A DNA stretch of 64,000 nucleotides from Hominisplanchenecus_A murintestinalis (GCF_943193015.1 NZ_CALPCM010000005.1:67793-131792); one strand, 5' to 3'. Shown: positions 34,601-44,034, counted from the first letter of the stretch. Numbers and translations: made by a program. The notes: generated by a model not told the origin, from the letters alone.

Positions 34601-36963
34601 GAAGTGAGGTAACGGCTGCCGTGACAAAATCCCAGGGGCGGGAACCGGAGGCCGGAGAGGAATTGGTAGTGGTAAGCGCGACAAACCTCGTGCGTTCAGA
34701 AGCGGACTACTTCACATTTATTATGCCAGAGGAAGATGTGCGTACAGTTGTGTCCGGCGGTGTGGAAACTAAAAAGTACACAGTAACCCTTCCGACGGAC
34801 AGCAGATATGAGCTGAAATCCTGTGAGGGGTATGTGAGCGGACGCGTTGACGGTGAATATCGGTTTACCATAGAGACAGTACCAGGATATGAAGTGACAT
34901 CTGTGAAACGCAGCGACACCGGAGCCGCCGTAATTCCACTGAACGGAATCTATCAGGTTGACGGCATAATTTCGGATGTAACATTGAGTGTTGAAGGTAT
35001 CAGGCTCGCAAATGGCTGTTATACTGTGGAAAAGTATAATGGATTTGTAGGGGCGGAGGCGGTAATTACCCCGAAAGCGCCTGCATCCGGAATAAAAGCA
35101 GCAGGAGCAAATGAGTTTTCTGACAGCCTTACAGTGCCTACGGATAGGAGCGTGACAGTAGTGGCATGCGACGGGGAAGGCATTCAGAGCGATGAAGAAA
35201 CGATTACTTTTGATAAGGTGGATACCACGGCTCCGGTGATAGCTTCCGTGGAAAATGTGACAGAAGGAGACTATTATGACGAGGCAGTCATCCGGGTGGA
35301 GGCGAGCGATGCTGAGAGCGGTATAGCGGGATATTCTTTTGACGGAGGTAAGACCTGGCAGGAAGAGAATGAGTATTTGACGGATTGCGGAGAATCTGAA
35401 CAGGCATTAGCAGGGCGGGTTATGGTTCGTGATAATGTAGGAAATGTGGCAGAGTATACAGGTTCGGCAACGATTCCGGCATCTGTAAAACGTGACAGTG
35501 CGCTGACGCTTTCAGCCGATCAGGAATCTTGTCCATATGGAGCAGAGGTAATGCTTACTGCGGAGCTTATCGCAGAGGATTTGGAGAATGTGTCTAATTA
35601 TGGGAAAGTAACCTTTTTAGCATTGGATGGAACCCTGTTGGGAACCGCGGATATGGTTTCAGGAGAGGGAGGAAAAGTCCGGGCGCAGTTTAAATTGTTG
35701 GATTCCCTGTACGGAAATGTGGGAACAAAGTCCTATAAAGCATCTTATAACGGAAAAGGAACACCATTTAAAAACTGCGAATCCGGGGAATGCCAGCTGA
35801 GTATCCGCAAGGCGGCTGCTGCAGAAATAAAAACGGAAGTTCCTGAAAGAAAGACTGTGTCGGCTTCCGAACAGTACACAGAAGATGAGCTGAAAGCGCT
35901 TATTGGAATTGAACAGATAGAAGTGATGACGGATTCCGGGATTAAGAGGTATCTTCCGGTAGAATGGAGTACATCAGACGCATACCGTATAAAAGGAGGC
36001 ACATACCATTATACCGGGAAGATTTTTGGCAATGAAAATATTGATGTGCCGGAAGATATGATACTTCAAACGGCAATATCTGTAGAACCGGTGGTTTTGA
36101 GCGGAGTGCTGTCGCTTCCCTCGATAGAAGTAGAGCAGGCTGGCAATGCTTTGGCTGGGATATCGGATTTGGGACAGGGAATGTTCCCGAATACAGGAAC
36201 TGTCAGGGTGGGCAGCGCAGACGTTTCATACAGCGTTGTATGGGATCAGACAGAAAGATTAGACCTTACGGTAGTTGGAAATTCAACGGAGTTTACCGGG
36301 GTTGTAATATATGAAGATGTGCCAGAGTGGGTAACTGTACCGGAATCTGCCAGGATCAGCAGAAAAGTAACCGTAAAGGCAAAGGCGGCGCCTGTGCCCG
36401 GCCCGGTGACAGTCCTTCCCGTAAAGCAGAAACCGGCTGCTGTAACAGGGGTGACAGCAGAACCAAACACAGCCTCTATAAAAGTGAAATGGAACAAAAT
36501 AGAAGGTGCAGACAGGTATGTAGTGTCTGTTTACCAGGGAAACAAATTTTTGAAATCCTATACAACAGCAGAGTGCAGCATGACAGTAAAAAAACTGAAA
36601 AAGGTGACGAAGTATTCTGTAAAGGTTGCAGCGGTGAACCAGGCCGGGCAGGGACAGGATTCCGCTCTCGTGAAAACGGGAACATGCCCGGGCAAGCCCA
36701 AGCTTTCCACAGTGAAAAAAGCAGGAAAGGGAAAAGCGAAAGTGGCATTTAAAAAAGTAAGCAAAGCCCAGGGCTATGCGGTTTTCAGCAAAATGGGAAA
36801 AGGAAAGTATAAGAGAGTAGGAACTACGAAAAAAACATCCTTCACAGTGAAGAAACTCAAGAAAGGGAAGAAATATAGTTTCCAGGTGAAAGCTTACATC
36901 AAAAATGGAAGTACTTATGTATATGGAAAAGCATCCAATACAAAGACATACAAAGTAAAATAA
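31639..36963 (+). CDS. Large secreted papain-like (C1) cysteine protease with GLUG, Ig-like and fibronectin III repeats
   Basis: A 1774-aa exported protein. Signal peptide, then a C1A protease domain: Cys126 (GQWGTCWAHAA), His300 (HDIDHSVSIVGWDD) and Asn337 (CRNSWGSAWG). A lectin-like domain follows (residues about 385-545). GLUG repeats lie at about 680-860 (GGIAAENRG, GGLAGSNKG, GGLVGNNWG). Ig/beta modules follow, and two fibronectin III-like domains (PAAVTGVTAEPNTASIKVKW; from about 1600) before a lysine-rich end YKVK. There is no LPXTG. It probably attaches non-covalently to the wall and acts on extracellular proteins (inference). GGGGAAGGGG precedes the ATG by about six bases. Confidence 0.88.
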   Translation: MKIKFLKNQRISILLAAVMVLAGMPETYVRAEGIEQAVSMAEPIENVAEKQVPVYRLEKKGEASDYGYQAMAWVDEDGNEVEGESLYSEEGGAARVKARSVLPDAYDMREQGELPGVRNQGQWGTCWAHAAIASVETNMVKNGLANVGSVDYSERHLSYFSHKRNAALGDGTDNKDNQYLWYGGGNYQMAVAQLAGWYGAAAESDYPYYAYTTEGEMRDLAEGERSKAVSHLTNASVLSMPEESGQTEAQKERMRLETMDRVKRAVMDNGAVMCSYYTGDGTLASALEEVYNADKHDIDHSVSIVGWDDNHDTTSAESNFSDKGRKPKANGAWLCRNSWGSAWGDGGYFWISYEDATLGEFCSFEADAVSNYEEVHQYDGAGYNSTIGYEKAANIFHTEYVEELKAVSFYAFKDYDYLIEIYTGDIPAKDNPDVKLEKPSDGTLAYSQQGSLDTPGYHTIPLDTGVILWSGIDYAVSVQLIPKDGGSAVTYFEAGDAYTAEPGQSFFYSNGEWTDTTTMTDGQGQNLGFKNVCIKVFSDYIREWDKPMLKAEIDEAAKVTDSEKYTKASWDAFTEKRGFAEWIFAHLDTLEEETWTEAEKKNLILRQVMDLRAARMALAPAEIYIKNPAEFENFAHMVSSGADYEGQTVRLMQDLDMSGISHHPVGSGQAAFEGTFDGGGHSIVNLENEYEYGYSGLFALIGEKGTVKNLKLTEVEFVFKEWLAGGIAAENRGTISGCQIEGNILFDCAGFQLGGLAGSNKGTIEESSLNGKVTFSAATGASSGYYVGGLVGNNWGNISKCFIEGQIVSDSNASTGGIVGWSEPDSVVEQCYNMAVIDGAPSGNTCTGGIGVMMAGTTANCFNYGVIRRPAGANGAVYVWLNENGKPMGTVSNCYYLDSSSAKGGYADQSQIGKMTADEFASGKTAYYLNTNGGNGASARAWSQGEGAPIFADEENKAVIKVDISQGNRDYTVSFHGVSSGELYVKGGSEVTAAVTKSQGREPEAGEELVVVSATNLVRSEADYFTFIMPEEDVRTVVSGGVETKKYTVTLPTDSRYELKSCEGYVSGRVDGEYRFTIETVPGYEVTSVKRSDTGAAVIPLNGIYQVDGIISDVTLSVEGIRLANGCYTVEKYNGFVGAEAVITPKAPASGIKAAGANEFSDSLTVPTDRSVTVVACDGEGIQSDEETITFDKVDTTAPVIASVENVTEGDYYDEAVIRVEASDAESGIAGYSFDGGKTWQEENEYLTDCGESEQALAGRVMVRDNVGNVAEYTGSATIPASVKRDSALTLSADQESCPYGAEVMLTAELIAEDLENVSNYGKVTFLALDGTLLGTADMVSGEGGKVRAQFKLLDSLYGNVGTKSYKASYNGKGTPFKNCESGECQLSIRKAAAAEIKTEVPERKTVSASEQYTEDELKALIGIEQIEVMTDSGIKRYLPVEWSTSDAYRIKGGTYHYTGKIFGNENIDVPEDMILQTAISVEPVVLSGVLSLPSIEVEQAGNALAGISDLGQGMFPNTGTVRVGSADVSYSVVWDQTERLDLTVVGNSTEFTGVVIYEDVPEWVTVPESARISRKVTVKAKAAPVPGPVTVLPVKQKPAAVTGVTAEPNTASIKVKWNKIEGADRYVVSVYQGNKFLKSYTTAECSMTVKKLKKVTKYSVKVAAVNQAGQGQDSALVKTGTCPGKPKLSTVKKAGKGKAKVAFKKVSKAQGYAVFSKMGKGKYKRVGTTKKTSFTVKKLKKGKKYSFQVKAYIKNGSTYVYGKASNTKTYKVK

Positions 36964-37004
36964 TATAAAAACCGTCACTGTGAACGGAGCGGATAACAAA
37001 AGGG

Positions 37005-37048
37005 AATCCGGCAGAAAGCAAAGAAGAGTGCGTTCTGCCGGATTTTTT
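37005..37048 (+). terminator. Terminator after the large protease gene
   Basis: A perfect 12-bp stem AATCCGGCAGAA / TTCTGCCGGATT with a 16-base loop and TTTTTT. It also lies at the end of the convergent rqcH gene, whose stop codon overlaps its last bases. Confidence 0.92.
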
Positions 37049-38786
37049 AGATGATTTGTTCAATTTCCGAAATGTCAGAATCAATGAGCATGGAATAGTT
37101 TGTGTGATAGATTACGAAGCCCGGAAGTTTTCCATTGACTTTCTTGACATGCTTTTTCTGCACATAGTCAATCTCGGTTTTTTCTGCCTCGCTGTTGGCA
37201 GAATAGTGCGCGGCAAGCCGGGCAGCTTCCTCGTAAGTTCTGTCGGGCATTTCTCCGCCGTCCGGGTTTTTTACGATGACGTGGGAGCCGGGAGCGCCCT
37301 TTGCATGGAACCACCAGTCGTTTCCGCTGGCAAATTTAAAGGTCAGCTCTTCATTTTGAAAATTATTTTTTCCTACATATATATGATAGCCGTCGCCGGA
37401 CAGGAAATGCAGGGGCCTGGAGGTGATTTTTACTTTCTTTCCGGCGTGTTTCCGGCGGATATAACCGTATTGGGTCAACTCTTCTTTGATTTGTACTAAA
37501 TCTTCTTCAGAAAGCGCGATATCCAGTGCAGTGCGGATGGATTCCAGATGTTCGATGGCTTCCTTCGTTTCTACGGTCAATTTTTGCAGAGCTTCACAGG
37601 TACGCTTGAGTTTATTATATCTGTCAAAATTTTTCCGGGCATTTTCCTGGGGAGTCATGGTTGGGTCCAGAGGTATGGATATCATTTCGTTTGTGTAGTA
37701 GTTCAGGGCATCCAGCTTTTTCGTGCCTGGTTCAAGGCCGTATCCATAGGCATTTATCAATTCCCCGTAAACTTTGTATTTTTCCCGTTTCTCCGTATCT
37801 TTCAGCTGGCGGAGCTGGAGGTCGTATTTTTTATAATCCCGTTCAAGGGCGGTCTGTACAATGCGGCGGATATCGGCGGAGCGCTGGCGAATGCGTGTGA
37901 TAGCATTTTTAGCGGCATAGTAAGTTTCCAGTACATCGGATACCGCAGTATATTCCAGGGATGTAAAGTCCTGATACTGCGTGAGCGGCACAGAGGAGAA
38001 TTCCACGGGTTCTTTTCCGTTGTAGATGATAAGAGGGGAAAAATGCCCTGTCCGTACATTGTCCATCAGCATAGAGAAAATATGGTATAGATGTGTCTGC
38101 TCAGACTCCGAGAGGGAATTGGCGCTTTGGGAGGACTCCAGAGAGCTGCGATGGCAAATTTCCTCTGCAATCAGAGGGCTGATTCCTGTCAGCGTCATAT
38201 ACAATGCCTTTGCCAGCGGCATGGGCCTGGTACACACAGATGCCTTGAAATCCCGTTCTGAAATGATGAGGGGATCATATTTTTCTGATGTGGCCGGGAT
38301 GAAGTAGTTTCGTCCCGGAAGCACTTCGCGGATAGAGCTCATCTGTGCGCTTACATGTTTAATGCTGTCAATAATCATGCCCTTATCGTCGCAGAAAATG
38401 ATATTGCTGTGTTTTCCCATAATCTCCACAATCAAATCTTTCCGGCATAGATCACCCATTTCATTGAGATGTTCAATCTCAAAATGGATAATACGTTCCA
38501 GGCCGGGCTGCCATATTTTTGTGAACTTTCCGCTGCCAATATATTTGCGCAGCAGCATGCAGAAATTAGGGGCGGTCAAAGGGCCGGGTTTGTTTTTTTG
38601 TGTAAAATAAATAAGCGGAAGACTTGCGCCCGCTGAAATCAGCAGGCGGTATTGAGTTTTGTTGTTTTTTATAGTAATCAGCAATTCATCATTTTCCGGC
38701 TGTGCGATTTTGTTGATTTTTCCTCCAAGTATGGATTCATTCAGTTCTTTTACCATATTTGCGATTACGATTCCGTCAAGTGCCAT
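37047..38786 (-). CDS. rqcH: Rqc2/NFACT family protein, ribosome quality control
   Basis: A 579-aa protein that binds stalled 50S subunits carrying peptidyl-tRNA and drives alanine tailing in Bacillus. It begins MALDGIVIANMVKELNE (NFACT-N) and ends with the NFACT-R part (GYHIYVGKNNFQNEELTFK, WWFHAKGAPGSHVIVKNP). In between is the coiled coil (YKKYDLQLRQLKDTEKREKY). I chose ATG 38786 because AAGGAG lies six bases upstream; the longer in-frame start at 38813 has none. Convergent with the protease and divergent from the GH123 gene. Confidence 0.95.
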   Translation of the reverse strand: MALDGIVIANMVKELNESILGGKINKIAQPENDELLITIKNNKTQYRLLISAGASLPLIYFTQKNKPGPLTAPNFCMLLRKYIGSGKFTKIWQPGLERIIHFEIEHLNEMGDLCRKDLIVEIMGKHSNIIFCDDKGMIIDSIKHVSAQMSSIREVLPGRNYFIPATSEKYDPLIISERDFKASVCTRPMPLAKALYMTLTGISPLIAEEICHRSSLESSQSANSLSESEQTHLYHIFSMLMDNVRTGHFSPLIIYNGKEPVEFSSVPLTQYQDFTSLEYTAVSDVLETYYAAKNAITRIRQRSADIRRIVQTALERDYKKYDLQLRQLKDTEKREKYKVYGELINAYGYGLEPGTKKLDALNYYTNEMISIPLDPTMTPQENARKNFDRYNKLKRTCEALQKLTVETKEAIEHLESIRTALDIALSEEDLVQIKEELTQYGYIRRKHAGKKVKITSRPLHFLSGDGYHIYVGKNNFQNEELTFKFASGNDWWFHAKGAPGSHVIVKNPDGGEMPDRTYEEAARLAAHYSANSEAEKTEIDYVQKKHVKKVNGKLPGFVIYHTNYSMLIDSDISEIEQII

Positions 38787-38903
38787 AAGTTTCTCCTTCT
38801 GTGATAGATTCATGAAATATATATCAGCCAGTATAGCAGAAAAGTTGTTTTTTGGCTACAGACGCGCATAGATTTCCTCGTTATGTGCTGTTTATGTTTA
38901 TTG

Positions 38904-39040
38904 GTAACATTTCAGCCTTCGGCTTCACTGTTACGGAATCCAGCCCATTTAAAGTTTGCTGTTCGCAAAGGGCTGGATTCTCTGGCTGAATTTACGCATT
39001 CTCAGGGACTTTGCAGCAGGTGCAAAGTCCTGGGCTGAAC
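38904..39040 (+). repeat. 137-bp intergenic repeat, copy A
   Basis: Matches 53141-53277 in reverse complement along its full length without gaps, with about 11 differences (roughly 92% identical). It contains three hairpins: AGCC-TTC-GGCT; GAATCCAGCCC / GGGCTGGATTC; GGACTTTGC / GCAAAGTCC. The outer ends carry TTTCAGCC / GGCTGAAC. It lies in the rqcH-GH123 gap and stops 12 bp before a TTGACA. No ORF; likely a non-autonomous element or conserved structured RNA repeat. Confidence 0.9.
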
Positions 39041-39075
39041 GGCTACGTTTATTGACAAAATTAATAAAGTTAGTA

Positions 39076-39104
39076 TTGCATAATGAATAAAATAATTTTA
39101 TAAT
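39076..39104 (+). promoter_or_regulatory. Promoter of the GH123 gene
   Basis: TTGCAT (39076-39081), a 17-bp spacer, TATAAT (39099-39104). A TTGACA at 39052-39057 is too far from any -10 at the usual spacing, except ATTGCA (17 bp). Confidence 0.65.
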
Positions 39105-39219
39105 ATAGAGAAGAGTTTGGCACTTTTTTTAGGAATATGGTCGTAAATTTAATGGTGAATTGTACAATGCGCATAGGTTTAGGGCCGTTCCGCTAAAATT
39201 ATGAAAGGGAGAAAGCTAA

Positions 39220-42200
39220 ATGAAACAAATTGTAAAAAAGATACTATGTGGTTTTTTGGCATTGCTGCTGGCATTGCCCCTGAATTTGATAGGGGTACAG
39301 GCAGCGGATAGCTTGCCGGAAGAGAGGAAGATAGGGCGTGCAGCGGATGAAGTTACCGCTCTGAAAAGCGGTATAGTAGATTCGACACAGCTTAATTATT
39401 TTAGCTATACGGCTTATAGCGGGAAATCCTGGACATTGAATGCAAACGAATCGTACATTGATTTGGGGGCGTCTGATGCCAAGGCAAATGAATGCTACTA
39501 TGAGATTCATTTTCGCGGAAGCGGGATTAAGGTGTATGCCGTAAAGGCATCTAATCATGGGAAAGTAGCGTTTACAGTGGATGGAGAAGAAGGCCAGATG
39601 GTAGATTTGTACAATTCTTCACGATCCGAGCAGCTCGTGTATGAAGTCAGCGGTCTTTCGGAAGGAGAACATGTACTGAAAGCGATAACGCAGACGGAGA
39701 AAAGCGGAAGAAGTATTGTAAATCAGGTATCTTATGCAGAAATTACGCACCAGCCGTATAAGGGCGGCATTCCAAATCTTGGAGGTACGATTGAAGACAC
39801 GAATACGCAGTATACACAGGAGCGTTACGGCGAAATTTCGGCGAAAAGCACGACATCTGCGAAATTGACGGCATGGAAAAATGATAAGGCAGTCAGTGAG
39901 CTGGTTCTGTATTCTAAAAACTGCAGCCTGGAAAATGTAAGCATTGAAGCCGGTGCGCTGACAAATGGGAGTGATACGATTCCGGCGGACAACATTACAG
40001 CGACATTTATCAAATCAACAAAAGCATACAATGGCAGTTACTTAGGATATGGAAGTAAAGACCGCGAAGTTCCTGCGGCGACTGCATCCAACAGGAGCGA
40101 GTCTTCCGATATTCTTTATCAGACTACGCCTGTTGACATCGGGTGGAACAAATTGCAGCCGGTATGGGTAGAATTCAATATTCCAAAGGATGCAGCGGCA
40201 GGAATTTATACCGGAACGCTGAAAGCGACGGCGGACGGTATTGAGAACCCTATAGTATTTAACTATACAGTAACTGTGCAGAATGCAGTTCTGCCGGATA
40301 TTGAGGAGATGGCGGGTGCGTTTGATGTAGAGCTGTGGCAGTATCCTTATGCGAGTGCGGAATACTATAATGTAACTCCGTTTTCAGAAGAGCATCTTAA
40401 TATCATGCGTTCTTCTATGCTGAAATATAAAGAGGTAGGCGGTCATGCGATTACCACGACCATTGTAGAAGAGGCGTGGAGCGGACAGACGTACAGTGCA
40501 AACGAAGTCCATTACCCCTCTATGGTGAAATGGACAAAGAAGGCGGACGGCAGTTTTGCATATGATTATAAAGACTTTGATGCATGGGTAAATTTCTGCA
40601 AATCTCTTGGAATCGGAGATAAAATTGTTCTTTATAGCATCGCTCCATGGCATAATTCCTTTACGTACTGGGAGGGGGAAGAGCTGAAATATGAGAGTTT
40701 TACTGCCGGAAGCGACAGATATAGGGAAGTATGGACGGATTTTCTGGAGAATCTGATTGAGCATTTGGAGGAAAATGAGTGGTTTGATGACGCTTATATT
40801 GGAATTGATGAGAGAGGGTTCAGTACGGCGGCATTTGATTTGGTAGATTCAGTGGAGAACAGCAACGGCGAAAGTTTAAAGACAGCAGGCGCGATGGACA
40901 ATTTCGTAGGTAAGCGAGATCTGGCTATGCGTGTGGATGATTTGAATATAGGCGATAATGCTGCTGTTGCGCATGCGGATGACTTTGCGCAGCTTCTGGC
41001 TGACAGGGAGGCGGCAGGACTCCGTACTACACTGTATTCCTGTACGGAACACCGTCCGGGCAATTTCTCTCTGAGCACGCCGATGGAGAGCTATTGGTCT
41101 ATTGTAAATGCGGGAAAAGCGGGTACGGCAGGGTTCCTGCGCTGGGCGTATGACGCATGGGTTGCAGATCCGCTGAATGACGCTACTCACAATGCTTTTG
41201 AGCCGGGAGACTGTTTCCTTATATATCCGGCCGAGAAAGACGCGGCAGATAAGACATGTAAAAGTTCAGTGCGCCTGGAACGCATGGCGGAGGGTGTACG
41301 TGACGTAAATAAGCTGCGTCTGATAGAAAAGGAGGTGCCAGAGCTTTCCGAAGAAATTGAAACGTTGTATGCGGGAATACTCACAACGGCAAGTACAGGC
41401 CGAACATATCTCTCAGCAGCAGAAAAGACACAGCTTGAGGGGGAAATGAATGCCTTTAAAGAAGGCGTTGCAAGAATTACGAAGAAATATCTGAAAGAAA
41501 CAGTAGATGGCCTTTATATCGAAGAATCCAGTAAGGAACTGGTACAGGATACTACCTGGCAGATTCCGGTAACGTTACGGAGCGATATTGAGGATAAGAC
41601 AGTGATTTATAAGTCTTCAGATACGTCTGTGGCTGCAGTGGATGCAAACGGTGTGGTAACCGCAAGGAAACCGGGAGCGGTTACTATCACAGCTATGAAT
41701 AAAGCAAGCGGATACGCGGATATGGTAGAAGTTACTGTTACAAAGAAAGTGATGTATATCAGTAACAAGCTGACGGATTATAAACTGCCGGAAAAATATC
41801 TTTCAGATGTTGAAAAACATGCAGACCATGAACCAATATCAGAGTCGAATCCGAATAGCCGTCTCTATTTGGGACAGCCGGATATGGTAATGCTGGATGA
41901 TGAGAAGACATTGATTACTGTTTATCCGGTAGGGCATGGGAAAGGTTCAGTTATCATGCAGATTAGCTATGATGCCGGAGAAACATGGATAGAAAGAACG
42001 CAGGAGCCGGTGGTGAAGGATGAAGAAACAGGGGAAGATTTATGGCCGTCTGCACCTGTCTCATGGAAAACATCTTATGAAACGCCGACACTGTACAAAT
42101 TGAATATGACAGACGGGACGACAAAATTGATTATGATTTCAGGAAGACCGGAAAGCTTTGGCGCACCTACAGGGGGATGGGATACTTCCATATCTGAAGA

Positions 42201-44034
42201 TGGCGGAATCACATGGTCAGAATATCAGACTTTCTGCGAGAACTTTGCGGACGGTACCAGGAATGAGACAGTGGTGGCGATGGCAAGCCTGATTCAGTTA
42301 AAGGATGAAAAAGGAAATTACATTGATAAATGGATGGGCGTGTACCATAATGGTACCACATTTGTAAATTATAAGACATATTTGACGTTTGATGAAGAAG
42401 GTAATGAGCAGTGGACAACGCCGGTTCCCTATCTGAGCGAGTACCGTTCTATCGAATCGTCGCATCAGATTTGTGAAGTGGGAATGTTCCGCTCACCGGA
42501 CGGAAAGAGGATTGTGGCATTGGCAAGAAATCAGTCACATAATGGTCCGGCGACTATGTTTTATTCTGATGATGAAGGCGAGACGTGGAGCAAGCCGGTG
42601 GACCTTCCGGGATCACTGGCGGGTGAACGCCATAAAGCCATGTATGACCCGACAGACCCGACAGGCCAGCGTCTGATTGTGACTTTCCGTGAAATCTGCT
42701 ATGATCTGAATGATAACAATGAGTTCAATGGGGGCAGCGATTGGGTGGCAGGAGACTGGATTGCCTGGGTAGGCACCTATGATGATATTATGAATCAGGA
42801 GCAGGGAGAGTACCGCATTTTGCTCTGTGAAGATTGGGCGCATAATGCCAAATCCGGTGATACAGGGTATACGGGGCTTGTTGTGCAGCCGGACGGAACC
42901 TTTATCATGGACGCTTATGGGCATTGGGATAAAGAGTGGTGGGCTGAGAAGCATGGAAGCCTGAGCGGGTATAATGTTTATAATGATCTGTGCTATATTA
43001 AACAGGCAAAATTTAAACTGTCTGATTTAGATGAGCTCGTATTGCCATCGATGCGGAACAGCCTGGAGAAAGAAATTGAAAAGGCAATTCCTCTGTCTGA
43101 GGAGTCACGATATTCAAAGCGCACTTGGGCAGTATACCAGGATGCACTGGCAAAAGCACAGCAGGTATTAGACAACAGCAGCAGTACGCAGAATGAATGT
43201 TATGCGGCACGAGACGCGCTGAAAGATGCGAGATATTCCCTGTTGGTTGCAGGTACGGATGAACGAGATGATTTGGACGATGAAATTTCGAATATCCTGA
43301 ACGATAAAGAGAAGCCGTCAGATGCTTCCAAGTATGAAAAAGAGAGCTGGGATAAATATCAGGCGGCATTGGATGAAATCAAAAAAATACAGAGTAATCC
43401 GAAAAGTACGAAGGAGGAACTGGAAGAAGCGCTGAATAAGCTTACAACGGCAATCGAAGGGTTAAAACCGGCAGGGAGTTCCGGAGGAGATAAACCGGAA
43501 CCAACCCCGAACCCAGAGCCGAAACCGGAACCAACCCCGAATCCGGGGCCAAATCCAGGGCCACAGCCTAATCCAACCCCAACCCCGCAGCCGCCGTTCA
43601 AGAAGGGCATTGTCGTCAAAGCGGGCAACGGCCGTTACCAGGTGATTGATGAAAAGCGGAAGACCGCCAGGCTGGTAGAAGTAATCAATAAGAAAAAGAC
43701 TACTTTGAGCGTTCCGGCAACAGTTAAGATTAATGGCGAAATATGTAAGGTGACGGAGGTTGGAGAGAAAGTCATGAAAGGCAACTCCAAGCTGAGGAAA
43801 GTAGTCCTTGGCAAGTATGTCGCTACAATCGGAAAACAGGCATTTATGAATTGTAAGAAACTGGCGAATGTTCAGCTAAAAGGGAAAGATTTGAAGAACA
43901 TACGTCCGAGGGCATTTAAGAAGACTTCAGCGAAGCTGAAAGTAAGTGCAAAGAAGATGAATAAGAAGCAGAAAGCAAAGCTCCTGAAAGCCTTGAAGAA
44001 ATCTGGAAGCAGCAAAAAAGTTAAGGTGAAATAG
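39220..44034 (+). CDS. Large secreted glycosidase: GH123-like domain plus Asp-box (sialidase-like) propeller
   Basis: A 1604-aa exported protein. Signal peptide (IVKKILCGFLALLLALPLNL); galactose-binding-like N-part (40-180); glycoside hydrolase 123-like (formerly DUF4091) domain with the adjacent acid pair Asp530-Glu531 (YIGIDERG); Ig-like Big_2 (about 770-845); a beta-propeller with three Asp boxes, SYDAGETW, SEDGGITW and SDDEGETW (about 917, 990 and 1116); two FIVAR-like helical repeats (1280-1415); a Pro-rich linker (1420-1460); a leucine-rich/lysine-rich C-domain ending KKVKVK. GH123 enzymes cut terminal beta-GalNAc; the propeller may cut sialic acid. Likely acts on mucin or glycolipid glycans (inference). 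Confidence 0.85.
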   Translation: MKQIVKKILCGFLALLLALPLNLIGVQAADSLPEERKIGRAADEVTALKSGIVDSTQLNYFSYTAYSGKSWTLNANESYIDLGASDAKANECYYEIHFRGSGIKVYAVKASNHGKVAFTVDGEEGQMVDLYNSSRSEQLVYEVSGLSEGEHVLKAITQTEKSGRSIVNQVSYAEITHQPYKGGIPNLGGTIEDTNTQYTQERYGEISAKSTTSAKLTAWKNDKAVSELVLYSKNCSLENVSIEAGALTNGSDTIPADNITATFIKSTKAYNGSYLGYGSKDREVPAATASNRSESSDILYQTTPVDIGWNKLQPVWVEFNIPKDAAAGIYTGTLKATADGIENPIVFNYTVTVQNAVLPDIEEMAGAFDVELWQYPYASAEYYNVTPFSEEHLNIMRSSMLKYKEVGGHAITTTIVEEAWSGQTYSANEVHYPSMVKWTKKADGSFAYDYKDFDAWVNFCKSLGIGDKIVLYSIAPWHNSFTYWEGEELKYESFTAGSDRYREVWTDFLENLIEHLEENEWFDDAYIGIDERGFSTAAFDLVDSVENSNGESLKTAGAMDNFVGKRDLAMRVDDLNIGDNAAVAHADDFAQLLADREAAGLRTTLYSCTEHRPGNFSLSTPMESYWSIVNAGKAGTAGFLRWAYDAWVADPLNDATHNAFEPGDCFLIYPAEKDAADKTCKSSVRLERMAEGVRDVNKLRLIEKEVPELSEEIETLYAGILTTASTGRTYLSAAEKTQLEGEMNAFKEGVARITKKYLKETVDGLYIEESSKELVQDTTWQIPVTLRSDIEDKTVIYKSSDTSVAAVDANGVVTARKPGAVTITAMNKASGYADMVEVTVTKKVMYISNKLTDYKLPEKYLSDVEKHADHEPISESNPNSRLYLGQPDMVMLDDEKTLITVYPVGHGKGSVIMQISYDAGETWIERTQEPVVKDEETGEDLWPSAPVSWKTSYETPTLYKLNMTDGTTKLIMISGRPESFGAPTGGWDTSISEDGGITWSEYQTFCENFADGTRNETVVAMASLIQLKDEKGNYIDKWMGVYHNGTTFVNYKTYLTFDEEGNEQWTTPVPYLSEYRSIESSHQICEVGMFRSPDGKRIVALARNQSHNGPATMFYSDDEGETWSKPVDLPGSLAGERHKAMYDPTDPTGQRLIVTFREICYDLNDNNEFNGGSDWVAGDWIAWVGTYDDIMNQEQGEYRILLCEDWAHNAKSGDTGYTGLVVQPDGTFIMDAYGHWDKEWWAEKHGSLSGYNVYNDLCYIKQAKFKLSDLDELVLPSMRNSLEKEIEKAIPLSEESRYSKRTWAVYQDALAKAQQVLDNSSSTQNECYAARDALKDARYSLLVAGTDERDDLDDEISNILNDKEKPSDASKYEKESWDKYQAALDEIKKIQSNPKSTKEELEEALNKLTTAIEGLKPAGSSGGDKPEPTPNPEPKPEPTPNPGPNPGPQPNPTPTPQPPFKKGIVVKAGNGRYQVIDEKRKTARLVEVINKKKTTLSVPATVKINGEICKVTEVGEKVMKGNSKLRKVVLGKYVATIGKQAFMNCKKLANVQLKGKDLKNIRPRAFKKTSAKLKVSAKKMNKKQKAKLLKALKKSGSSKKVKVK

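Noticed and set aside
43480..43600. Repetitive Pro-rich coding stretch read as a possible CRISPR-like or tandem repeat
   Set aside because: It is the Pro/Asn/Thr/Glu linker of the GH123 protein; units are irregular and in frame.
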